Source: Larus michahellis
Lineage: Eukaryota; Chordata; Aves; Charadriiformes; Laridae
DNA length: 64,000 nt
Reading direction: 5' to 3'
NCBI RefSeq assembly: GCF_964199755.1
Contig: NC_133896.1
Coordinates: 91,930,215 to 91,994,214 of the forward strand
The notes below the pieces were generated by a model. The model saw only the letters and a list, made by a program, of their open reading frames with translations, made no database searches and was not told the origin of the DNA. Position numbers and translations under genes: made by a program. Of this stretch, positions 56,701-64,000 are shown one piece after another (the stretch's first letter is position 1; every line of letters starts with the position of its first letter).

Positions 56701-59700
56701 AGCCTTAGTATATCTAGTGAGGGTGATGTTTTCCCATGCCAACGTCCAAAAAGAGCTTGCATACTGCACTCTTCCTTCTAGTCTGTCCTGATAATAAAGA
56801 GCAGTGTTTAATTTGTGTTCCCCAGTTCCCTCACCCCCAGGACCTTTGGTCTCTTGGGAAAAAGGAATTGCAGATGCCACGGTACCCAGGGACAATACCT
56901 TTCTCTGTTAAATTTCAGTCTCTGCAAACGAAGAGCAGGGTGACAGAAACTCCCTTACAAAAGACAACGGGGGAAGTGACGACTGAGACAACACCATTTC
57001 CCCAGCACAGACTTGCCTTGCGCTGAACGATTCGAGTGAAAAGCTGCAGCACACGGCTGCGCACAAAGCCATTGATGTCACAGATGTGGGCCTGCAGCAT
57101 ATTCAGGAACTGGTCCCGAGTACCACGGGCAACTTCCTCCAGCTTGTCACCATTCAGCACCTGTGTCAGCACTTCTGCCATAGCCGCCAGAATGGCATTT
57201 CGCATCATATAACTCTGCAAAAGGAAGAGTTGTTGAGCCAGGAACAGACAAAAAGAGATGACTTGATGTGCCAAGGGGAAGGCTGGCCCAGAGTTCGGGC
57301 CTTCTAAGCCCAGGCTCCAGCCTTAAGTGAATTTCTCCATTATGGAGTTTGTATTAACCTTGGGTGAGTGTGGCTGTGCCTGCAAGACAGAGCAATCCAA
57401 CCCTTCTATCCAGCTGGGTCCACAGAAGCCAAGAACTGATATCAGAAACACTCATGGCTTTTAAGGGCAGTTTAAAAAAAGGTAACACAATGACAAACTC
57501 ATTAAGTACTGAAGAACGAGGGATAACAGCTGGGATGTCAGTAAGCAGACCAGTAAGCAGTCTCCCGTTCTCTGATATCTGGGAGTGACAGCCAAACAGT
57601 AGATGTCATGGTTTCTGTTTGCTTTTCATCTTTTAGGTAAGGGCAGAACCTATTCCGAAGGACAGGTTTTGACAATCGATCTCTATGAAAGAGGTTCTGT
57701 TTTCAAACAGAAAAACTGGATAACTGGATAGCAGCACCTCCATCGCTCGACTTCTCCAGACAGGTAATTATGTGGAAATGTACCTCCCCATCCAAGTGAC
57801 GCAGGAGAACGCTCATGTTGGATAACACCAGAGCTGGAATCCGTTCAGACAGTTCAGTTATAAAGGTAGCATAACCTTTGACTCCAGAAGTATCACGAGC
57901 CAGATCCTGCGGAGATTTCTGTCCAATTTCCCTGCACAGAAAGATGAAACAAGGAATAGGGTGCCTCAAATTGCTAAGGATAGAAAGACAACCCTTGGGG
58001 TGTTTTTCTCACCTTAGCAATTCGCCCACCAGGCTCTTCAGACCATACTCTGTAGCCCAGAGGCTCACAGCCTGCGCAAACACTGGGGCTACATGTTCAA
58101 AGTGCTGCAGCATCTGCGTGATCTTCAGAGTGGCACCTTTTGCATGTGAGGAAGAAGAAAAAGGTCAGGGAAAGTAACTGGGAATGGCTTCAGGAAGAAG
58201 GTAGAACAGGAACTCACTGAACATGTGATCATAATGAACCAGAGCTGCAGCAAGTAGATGTGTCACAGCCTCCCGTGTGGCCCGGTGCTTCTGAAGACCG
58301 ATACTTGGATTCTCCAGGATACGGTAGCAGCTTCCTGTCATTAAGCTAAAGCCACAGAACAGAGATGGTCAACCTCAGCATCACAACTTGCACCAACATC
58401 ATTCGATGCACTGCACTAGACAAACATTTCTCTCAAACCAGAGAGATCATAGAATCATAGATTCATTTAGGTTGGAAAAGAGCCTTGGGATCATCGAGTC
58501 CAACCATCAGCTCCACTCTACAAAGTTCTCCCTTACACCATATCCCTTAACACCACATCTAAACGAGTCTTAAACACATTCAGGGATGGTGACTCCACCA
58601 CCTCCCTGGGCAGCCTATTCCAGTGTCTGACCACTCTTTCTGTGAAGAATTTTTTCCTAATGTCCAGTCTAAACCTGTTGCAAATGTCCAGTCTAAACCT
58701 ATCCTGTTTCAGCTTGAACCCAATACCTCTTGTTCTATCGCTAATTACCTGTGAGAAGAGACCAGCACCAACCTCTCTACAATGTCCTTTCAAGTAGTTG
58801 TAGAGAGTGAAGAGGTCTCCCCTCAGCCTCCTCTTCCTCAAACTAAACAGTCCCAGCTCCTTCAGTCACTCCTCGTAAGATTTATTCTGCAGGCCCTTCA
58901 CCAGCTTCGTTGCCCTGCTCTGCACTCGCTCCAGCACCTCGATATCTCTCTCATACTGAGGTGCCCAGAACTGGACACAATACTCAAGGTGTGGCCTCAC
59001 CAGTGCTGAGTACAGGGCGACAATCACCTCCCTCCTTCTGCTGGTCACACTATTTCTAATACAAGCCAGGATGCCATTGGCCCTCTTGGCCACCTGGGCA
59101 CACTGCTGGCTCATGTTCAGCCGCTTGTCAATTAGAACCCCCGGGTCCTTTTCTGCCAGGCAGCTCTCCAGCCACACTTCCCCAAGGCTGTAGTGATGCA
59201 TGGGGTTGTTGTGGCCCAAGTGCAGGACCTGGCACTTGGCCTTGTTGAAGCTCATACTGTTAGCATTGGCCCATCAGTCCAATCTATCCAAGTCTCTCTG
59301 TAGAGCCTCCCTATCCCCATGCATATCAACACTCCCACTTAACTTGGTGTCATCTGCAAACTTACTGATGATACACTCTATGTCCTTATCAAGATCATCA
59401 ATAAAGACATTAAACTGACCCCTGAGGAACACCACTTGTGACCAGCTGCCAGCTGGATTTAACTCCATTGACCACCACTCTTTGTGACCGTCCATCCAGC
59501 CAGTGCTTGATCCAGCAGATCATATGCTCATCCAGGCCATGAGCAGCCAGTTTTTCCATGAGGATTCTATGGGGAACAGTGTCAAATGCTTTTTGAAAGC
59601 CTAGGTAGACAATATCCACAGCCTTTCCCTCGTCCAGTAATCGGGTCATCTTGTCATAGAAGGAGATCAGATTCTTCGGTATCCTTAAAAAAACTGATCA

Positions 59701-62666
59701 AGCAACATCTGAATTTGAGAGGCCTACATGAGGAAAGGAAGTGGTTCCTAAACACATTGCTTTTGCCTCAAGATGGCTTCCTCAGCTTCCCAGCGATCTG
59801 CACCCTACAGAGGGCTGTAATACCACATCACTGGCAGATATAACATTTAACTCTCCCTTCCAGAAGATCACTATCACCCATCCCACCTCTAGATTGGCTG
59901 GATGGTGACATCCACAGGCTAGTGGTCAACAGCCCAATATCTAGATGGAGATCAGTGACAAGTGGTATCCCTCGGGTCTGTATTGGGACCAGTACTGTTT
60001 AATATCTTCATCAAAGACATAGACAGTGGGATCAAGTGCACCCTCAGAAAATTTGTGGACATCAAGCTGAGTGGTGCAGTTGACATGCCTGAGGGACCGG
60101 ATGCTATCCAGAGGGACGTGGACAAGCTCAAGAAGGGGGCCCATGTGAACCTCATGAAGTTCAACAAAGCCAAGTGCAGCGTGCTGCACCTGGGTCATGG
60201 CAACTCCTGGTATCAATACAGGTTGGGAGATGAAGCGATTGAGAGCAGCCCTGTGGAGAAGGACTTGGAGGTACTGGTGGATGAAAAGCTGGACGTGACC
60301 CAGCAATGTGCACTTGCAGTCCAGAAAGTAAATTGTATCCTGGGTTGCATCAAAAGCAGCATGGCCAGCACATCAAGGGAGGTGATTCTGCCACTCTACT
60401 CTGCCCTGGTGAGACCCCACCTGGAGTGCTGCATCCAGCTCTGGAGCCCTCAGCACAGGAAGGACATGGACCTGTCGGAGCAGGTCAAGAGGGCCACAAA
60501 AATGACCGGAGGCCTGGAGCACCTCTCCTATGAGGACAGATTGAGACAGTTGGGGTTGTTCAGCCTGGAGAACAGAAGACTCCACGGAGACTTTATTGCG
60601 GCCTTTCACTACTTAAAGGGGACTTGTAAGAAACACGGGGACAGACTTTTTAGCAGGGCTTGTTGTGACAGTCCAACGGTAGTGGTTTTAAACTAAAAGA
60701 GGGTAGATTTAGACTAGATATAAGAAAGAAATTTTTTTACAATGAGGGTGGCGAGACACTGGAACACGTTGCCCAGAGAGGTGGTAGATGCCCCATCCCT
60801 GCAAACGTTCAAGGTCAGGTTGGACGGGGCTCTGAGGAACCTGATCTAGTTGAAGACGTCCCTGCTCATTGCAGTGGGGTCGGACTAGATGACCTTTAAA
60901 GGTCCCTTCCAACCCAAACTATTCTATGATTCTACATCCACTACATCCTATACCTGACAAACTCTTCTTCCACCACCAAACCACCCCAAAGCTGACGGAG
61001 ATCCAGCTGCAGCAGCTGCGTGAGCAGTTGTAAAAGTGGCTCCCTCTCCTCTTCCCATGAAGATTGAGCGGTCTTGGTACGGTTTTTCTTGTTCTAGAAA
61101 AAAGATTACATGATACGATACACCAGCAGCTTAACAACAGAAAAAACACCGCCACCCTGACTCCCTCAAAAAAAGAAAATGACTGTTAAATTCTGCAGCA
61201 TTAAGAGACATACAGAGAGATGTATGAGAAGCTTATATGCCCACATCAAACGACCACTGCTGTCATCTTTGACCACAGAAGAGAACTTGAGAAATTACTG
61301 GCACACTAAATGTTTAGACACGTATTGTCCCTTTGGCTCTTTTCCATGTAGTCTCACAGAAATCTCAGTACTCCACATTATGCACTGCTCTTGATGGCAT
61401 CATGTTTAAATAAACCCAGCTATAACATCTGATAGATACTACAGAGTTCAGCAAGCTTACATGTTTTCTACTTTTATCATCTTATTTTCCCCCCAGTCCC
61501 CTCACCTACCTTCCCACCAGGATCCACCTCCAACAAACTATTATTGCAGGTTTCCATTTCAAAGGCATCCATCAGGCCAGTCAGCAAATAGCAGTTCATC
61601 TTGAGAGCATTGAGGTGTGCACTGCGGTCTGCATGGCTCAACTCAGAATCACCCAAGATGGCAGGAAGTTCATTGGAATGTTTGGACACCACTGAAGAGA
61701 GGTAGAAAGCCATGAGCACTCCTTGCCAGACCCCTCAGCCATCCTCTCTTTTGGAGACTTCTTTTGGAGCAGTCATCAGATTACCAAAGACGTGTGCTCA
61801 CATCTCACCAGCTGTAACACGGGCTACTCCCTGCAACCCAAACCTTGGAAACGCTGTCTTATCCTATTCCCACAGCCCCCTGTCAGCTCAAAGAAACACT
61901 CACTCAGAGCTGATGCATCCCAAAGATGTACTTTCCAGGGACGCAGGGAAGGGGATTTTCTGTCGGCCTGCCCTTACAGCAAACACGCACAGCTCTGCAT
62001 TGTCCACCAAGATTACAGACCCGTATTACTGGAATGGGCTGAGGGTGCAACCCAGCTGGTCAAGTCACATTAGCCTTTATATCATCATCGAACTGCCAGA
62101 GGAGAGCAACCTCTCTATTACTCCTGCTTCAGCTGGAAACAACGGATACCCACCCTGCATCATCAGCTCCAGGGCATCCTCCTTGACAGCAGTCTGCACA
62201 GCTCGGAAGTGGCTGCAGGGCAAACACAGTGTGTGAGGGCAGCGAGTAAAGGCCATAGGGAGAGGCATGAGTGCCCGGGCGCCCCAGTCTCTCCTCAACC
62301 CTCCTCTCCACCCGCTTCATTCCCAGTGTCCCTGGCTCCGCGTTCGCCGCTCTGTACTCACTGGAGCAAGCTGTAGAGGGGGTCGAAGTGCTGCAGCACT
62401 GCCAGCGCGCCCCGCGCCCGGAAGGCGGTTCGGAAAGCTGCGGGGAAATACGGAGAGGGGGCGAGAGGGGGACGCAGTCACAGCCGTGAGCGGGCGGTGG
62501 GAGCGGGTCAGGCCGGGAGAGGTGGTGGTGGGAAGGCCTTACCTGTGAGGGCGGGCGGCAGCTCGCGGACGGTCAGCACCTCCCGCACCACGTAGCGCCC
62601 AGGGCCGCCATCCCGCAGCAGGTCGGCCGGAGCGAAGGGCAAGTGGAACTCCCAGGCCACCGCCAT
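35761..62666 (-). CDS. NCAPD2: Condensin I complex subunit D2 (non-SMC)
   Basis: HEAT-repeat subunit of condensin I, which compacts mitotic chromosomes; binds the kleisin NCAPH. Coding exons: 62543-62666, 62362-62437, 62154-62212, 61510-61691, 60954-61093, 58218-58345, 58013-58136, 57784-57931, 57017-57214, 56355-56489, 55719-55803, 54896-55070, 54508-54629, 53332-53541, 51210-51384, 49444-49528, 49160-49293, 47643-47775, 46023-46107, 45758-45919, 45295-45512, 44032-44143, 43596-43719, 43232-43387, 42825-43002, 41674-41768, 38792-38872, 36670-36856, 36332-36458, 36032-36190, 35761-35843. All phases agree: 4200 bases, 1399 aa (human 1401). Start [11 protein letters not shown]. Condensin blocks include [48 protein letters not shown] and [20 protein letters not shown] (about residue 1110). 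The acidic/basic tail holds [10 protein letters not shown] and [11 protein letters not shown], a likely nuclear signal. Introns 9 and 25 use GC donors. The large introns (38.9-41.7, 49.5-51.2 and 51.4-53.3 kb) show only low-complexity sequence. Confidence 0.98.
38624..38638. repeat. G homopolymer, 15 bases
   Basis: Uninterrupted G run in NCAPD2 intron 27 (C run on the transcript strand). Such runs are prone to length error in sequencing and assembly. Confidence 0.9.
42819..42824 (-). promoter_or_regulatory. NCAPD2: Non-canonical GC splice donor, NCAPD2 intron 25
   Basis: Exon 25 ends CTCTCCAGCAAG and is followed by GCAAGT in place of GTAAGT. The next exon begins GATAATGCCATC after TGCACAG at 41,768, and the join restores the frame (SSK then [12 protein letters not shown]). 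The rest of the donor fits consensus perfectly, as is normal for GC-AG introns. Confidence 0.88.
43456..43476. repeat. A homopolymer, about 21 bases, NCAPD2 intron 23
   Basis: On the transcript this is a U run in the 208-base intron between exons 23 and 24, about 68 bases upstream of the exon 24 acceptor's far side. A similar A run of about 20 bases occurs at 51,159 in intron 15. Simple repeats only. Confidence 0.8.
48406..48421. repeat. CA microsatellite
   Basis: Eight CA units in NCAPD2 intron 17. Possible polymorphic marker. Confidence 0.9.
56590..56700 (-). mobile_element. Old, diverged CR1-like 3' fragment
   Basis: TAGATTCATAGAAAAGTCTA followed by GGTCTGAAGGGACCTCTGGA and TCTTCTGGTCCAATCTCTG resembles an antisense CR1 tail of an older subfamily. 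The right boundary is unclear and similarity fades after about 56,700. It lies in NCAPD2 intron 9. Confidence 0.6.
57011..57016 (-). promoter_or_regulatory. NCAPD2: Non-canonical GC splice donor, NCAPD2 intron 9
   Basis: Exon 9 ends GTTCAGCGCAAG and is followed by GCAAGT. The next exon starts GCCCTGCCTTTG after GTGTGCTAG at 56,489, giving RIVQRK then [11 protein letters not shown] in frame. Using the nearest GT (four bases further) would break the frame. Confidence 0.9.
58446..59690 (-). mobile_element. CR1 LINE, 5'-truncated, with reverse transcriptase remnants
   Basis: The element reads on the minus strand; its 3' tail is at 58,446 (ATCATAGAATCATAGATTCA on the plus strand). Broken frames encode reverse-transcriptase pieces of CR1 ORF2: [19 protein letters not shown] and [10 protein letters not shown] (59,410-59,649), then [17 protein letters not shown] with the catalytic Asp pair kept (59,274-59,495), then the thumb and C-terminal part (58,866-59,255). 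Stops and frameshifts separate them, so it is inactive. It lies in NCAPD2 intron 5, in the same orientation as the host gene. Confidence 0.93.
59938..60937 (+). mobile_element. CR1 LINE, 5'-truncated, opposite orientation
   Basis: Sense CR1 from reverse-transcriptase palm to 3' tail (TTCTATGATTCTACATCC). One frame stays open for 244 codons at 59,962-60,696 ([19 protein letters not shown], then [17 protein letters not shown], then [19 protein letters not shown]). The usual FADD catalytic box reads KFVDIKLSG, with the Asp pair lost, so the protein would be dead. It lies antisense to NCAPD2 and tail-outward relative to the neighbouring copy. It is less eroded than the copy at 58.4 kb. Confidence 0.93.
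61768..62097 (-). ncRNA. SCARNA10: Small Cajal body RNA 10 (U85), composite C/D-H/ACA
   Basis: Guide RNA for U5 snRNA modification in Cajal bodies, hosted in NCAPD2 intron 3 (61,692-62,153). In transcript order: terminal stem GCAGT (62,096-62,092), C box ATGATGA (62,088-62,082), H-box-like AGAAAA (61,961-61,956), two CAB-type TGAG motifs (61,906-61,899), ACA (61,815-61,813), guide, D box CTGA (61,779-61,776), and closing stem ACTGC (61,773-61,769), exactly complementary to the first. The guide TCTTTGGTAAT next to the D box pairs with the U5 loop 1 region, and its fifth base from the D box is a G opposite U5 C45, the known U85 target. Span 330 nt equals my recollection of human U85. It ends about 76 bases before the acceptor, the usual spacing. 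Human SCARNA10 is also inside NCAPD2. Confidence 0.9.
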
Positions 62667-62983
62667 GGCCCCGGCACAACCCCACAGGCGGCCGCCGTCG
62701 CCGCCTCAGGCCCGGACACTCCAAACAGCGCGCGCGGGCCGCTCTGGCCCCACCCCCCTGCCCCGGCCTATCAGCGCCCAGCAGCGCAGCCCCGCGGCGG
62801 CGCCTCGCCCAATCGCCAGCTCCCTTTCCCACTCCGACCGTTAGCGTGACGTCACATTCTCGTCCTTCCGCTTCCCGACGGCCACAGCGACCGGAAGGGG
62901 AGCGTCCGAAGCCACGGGGCGGGCGGCCCGGCTCGGCTCCTCCTTCCCCGGCGGCACCGGTACCGCCCGCGGGGGTCACCCCA
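62667..62983. promoter_or_regulatory. Bidirectional promoter of NCAPD2 and MRPL51
   Basis: Only 317 bases separate the two start codons, in a CpG island that reaches into both first exons. Visible sites: perfect CRE palindrome TGACGTCA at 62,847-62,854; CCAAT at 62,809-62,813; ETS-type CCGGAAG at 62,891-62,897 and reversed CTTCCG at about 62,865. No TATA box. CCAAT (NF-Y) plus CRE fits cell-cycle and housekeeping promoters. The sites lie nearer MRPL51 but may serve both genes. Confidence 0.85.
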
Positions 62984-63607
62984 ATGGCGTTGGAACTGGT
63001 GCGGGCGGCGGGGCGAGCCCTGCTGGGCCGGGCCTCGCCCCTGCTCCAGGCCGAGCGGAGCATTAGCGGCGGAAGGGAGCGCTGGGGGCCCGTGCGGCCC
63101 GGTCTCCCCGTGCCCCTCTCCTCCCCGCTGGCCGGGCTCACCCGGGCCATCCGCATCAAGGAGCCCCCGAAGCCCAAGCAGGTGGATCGTTGGACGGAAA
63201 AACGGGCCTTGTTCGGGGTCTACGACAACGTGGGGATCCTGGGTAAGAATTCATCCACCCCACTCCCCGCGGCGGCCCCAGGGCAGGAGGGGAGGGAGGC
63301 TGGACCCACCTGCGAGGCGGGGGGGAGGGGGGAATTGCAGCTGCCTGCCCTGGGAACAGCCTTCTCCAAGGCCTGGCTTCATTCTCTCTGCTCTGTCTTC
63401 CTGGTCTCAGGTGACTTCCAGATCCATCCGAAGAACCTCATCAAAGGGCCCAAGTGGTTGCGAGGCTGGAAGGGGAACGAGCTGCAGAGGTGCATCCGCA
63501 AGAAGCAGGTGGTGGGAGATCGGATGTTTGTAGAGGACTATCACAAACTCAACAAGAGGATCCGGTACTTGTACAGGCGCTTCAATCGTACCGGGAAGCA
63601 CCGCTAG
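62984..63607 (+). CDS. MRPL51: Mitochondrial large ribosomal subunit protein mL51
   Basis: Component of the 39S subunit of the mitochondrial ribosome; imported into the matrix. Coding exons 62984-63242 and 63411-63607 (donor GTAAGA, acceptor GGTCTCAG) join in frame to 151 aa; human is 128. The difference is a longer, Arg/Ala/Gly-rich N-terminus ([20 protein letters not shown]) of mitochondrial presequence type. The conserved core begins at about residue 66: [36 protein letters not shown] and [19 protein letters not shown], as in human MRPL51. The stop is TAG at 63,605. Reading through the intron also stays open, so an intron-retained form cannot be excluded by frame alone. Confidence 0.97.
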   Translation: MALELVRAAGRALLGRASPLLQAERSISGGRERWGPVRPGLPVPLSSPLAGLTRAIRIKEPPKPKQVDRWTEKRALFGVYDNVGILGKNSSTPLPAAAPGQEGREAGPTCEAGGRGELQLPALGTAFSKAWLHSLCSVFLVSGDFQIHPKNLIKGPKWLRGWKGNELQRCIRKKQVVGDRMFVEDYHKLNKRIRYLYRRFNRTGKHR

Positions 63608-63660
63608 GAGCAACTGTGGGTTTGACACATGGAGATGTGGTTTTGTGGCATCATGGTCCG

Positions 63661-63666
63661 AATAAA
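63661..63666 (+). terminator. MRPL51: MRPL51 polyadenylation signal (AATAAA)
   Basis: AATAAA 54 bases after the stop, followed by a GT-rich stretch (CACTGTGTGTTTCTGG) about 35 bases downstream. The mature 3' UTR is therefore short. Confidence 0.9.
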
Positions 63667-63699
63667 ACACAGTTGAGTTCTCAGTGCTTTCTGCAACTT

Positions 63700-64000
63700 T
63701 CACTGTGTGTTTCTGGCCCAGTCCCAAGGTCCTGCTGGTGGTCCAGGCCCGAGCTCCTCTGTGCAGGTTCTGCCCCCTCAGTCATTTCTGAAATACTTCT
63801 TGCAGGCGTCTGTTCCAGCCTGCATCCCTGAACTTGACCAGTGAGTTCTCTGTTTCTTGGCCAGGCTTCAAGCATCCTTTCAGTCTCTGTGAGCCCCAGG
63901 TTCTCACTTACTACTTGACAATTGCATTACCCTCCAGCTTAGGTTTTTCCTTGTAGCCAAGTTCTCACGTCAGTGTGAAGAGTACCTGCCAAAACATCTT
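63700..64000. other. Sequence downstream of MRPL51; nothing recognised
   Basis: No open frame with a recognisable product, and no repeat that I can name. By synteny with human 12p13 the next gene would be VAMP1, but no VAMP1 exon is visible in these bases. Confidence 0.6.

Noticed and set aside
59962-60696. 244-codon frame as a host gene
   Set aside because: It is CR1 ORF2 (reverse-transcriptase thumb region and C-terminal part) with a lost catalytic Asp pair, not a bird gene.

Overview
This is vertebrate nuclear DNA, almost certainly from a bird. All genes are intron-split, repeats are CR1 (chicken repeat 1) LINE fragments with no SINEs, and GC-rich promoter islands alternate with AT-rich introns. 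The gene order IFFO1 / GAPDH / NCAPD2 / MRPL51 matches the block on human 12p13. The species cannot be fixed by eye.

Layout. (1) 1-10,690, plus strand: the 3' part of IFFO1, a nuclear intermediate-filament-family gene whose first exon is cut by the window edge. (2) 10.7-22.3 kb: a gene-poor stretch between convergent IFFO1 and GAPDH. It holds an orphan CpG island at 11.46-11.95 kb and one CR1 copy. (3) 22.3-26.36 kb, minus: complete GAPDH (11 coding exons, one non-coding first exon, TATA box, 333 aa). (4) 28.17-30.60 kb, minus: a two-exon natriuretic peptide gene of the C type (123-aa precursor, TATA box) between GAPDH and NCAPD2. (5) 30.6-35.7 kb: no secure gene, one open frame of unknown meaning. 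(6) 35.7-62.67 kb, minus: complete NCAPD2 (condensin I subunit), 31 coding exons joining in frame to 1399 aa. Intron 3 carries a composite C/D-H/ACA scaRNA that I identify as SCARNA10 (U85) from its guide sequence, terminal stem and CAB boxes. Intron 5 carries two CR1 copies in opposite orientation. (7) 62.98-63.67 kb, plus: complete MRPL51, divergent from NCAPD2 across a 317-bp promoter with a perfect CRE, a CCAAT box and an ETS site.

The genes are not an operon or pathway. They are a conserved neighbourhood of mostly housekeeping genes (glycolysis, chromosome condensation, mitochondrial ribosome, nuclear scaffold) plus one secreted hormone gene. I saw no novel defence or mobile system. The most interesting items are the natriuretic peptide gene with an altered ring, the intronic scaRNA, two GC-AG introns in NCAPD2, the orphan CpG island and the unassigned open frame at 33.5 kb. 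All exon joins were checked by hand for phase. Nothing was searched against a database.
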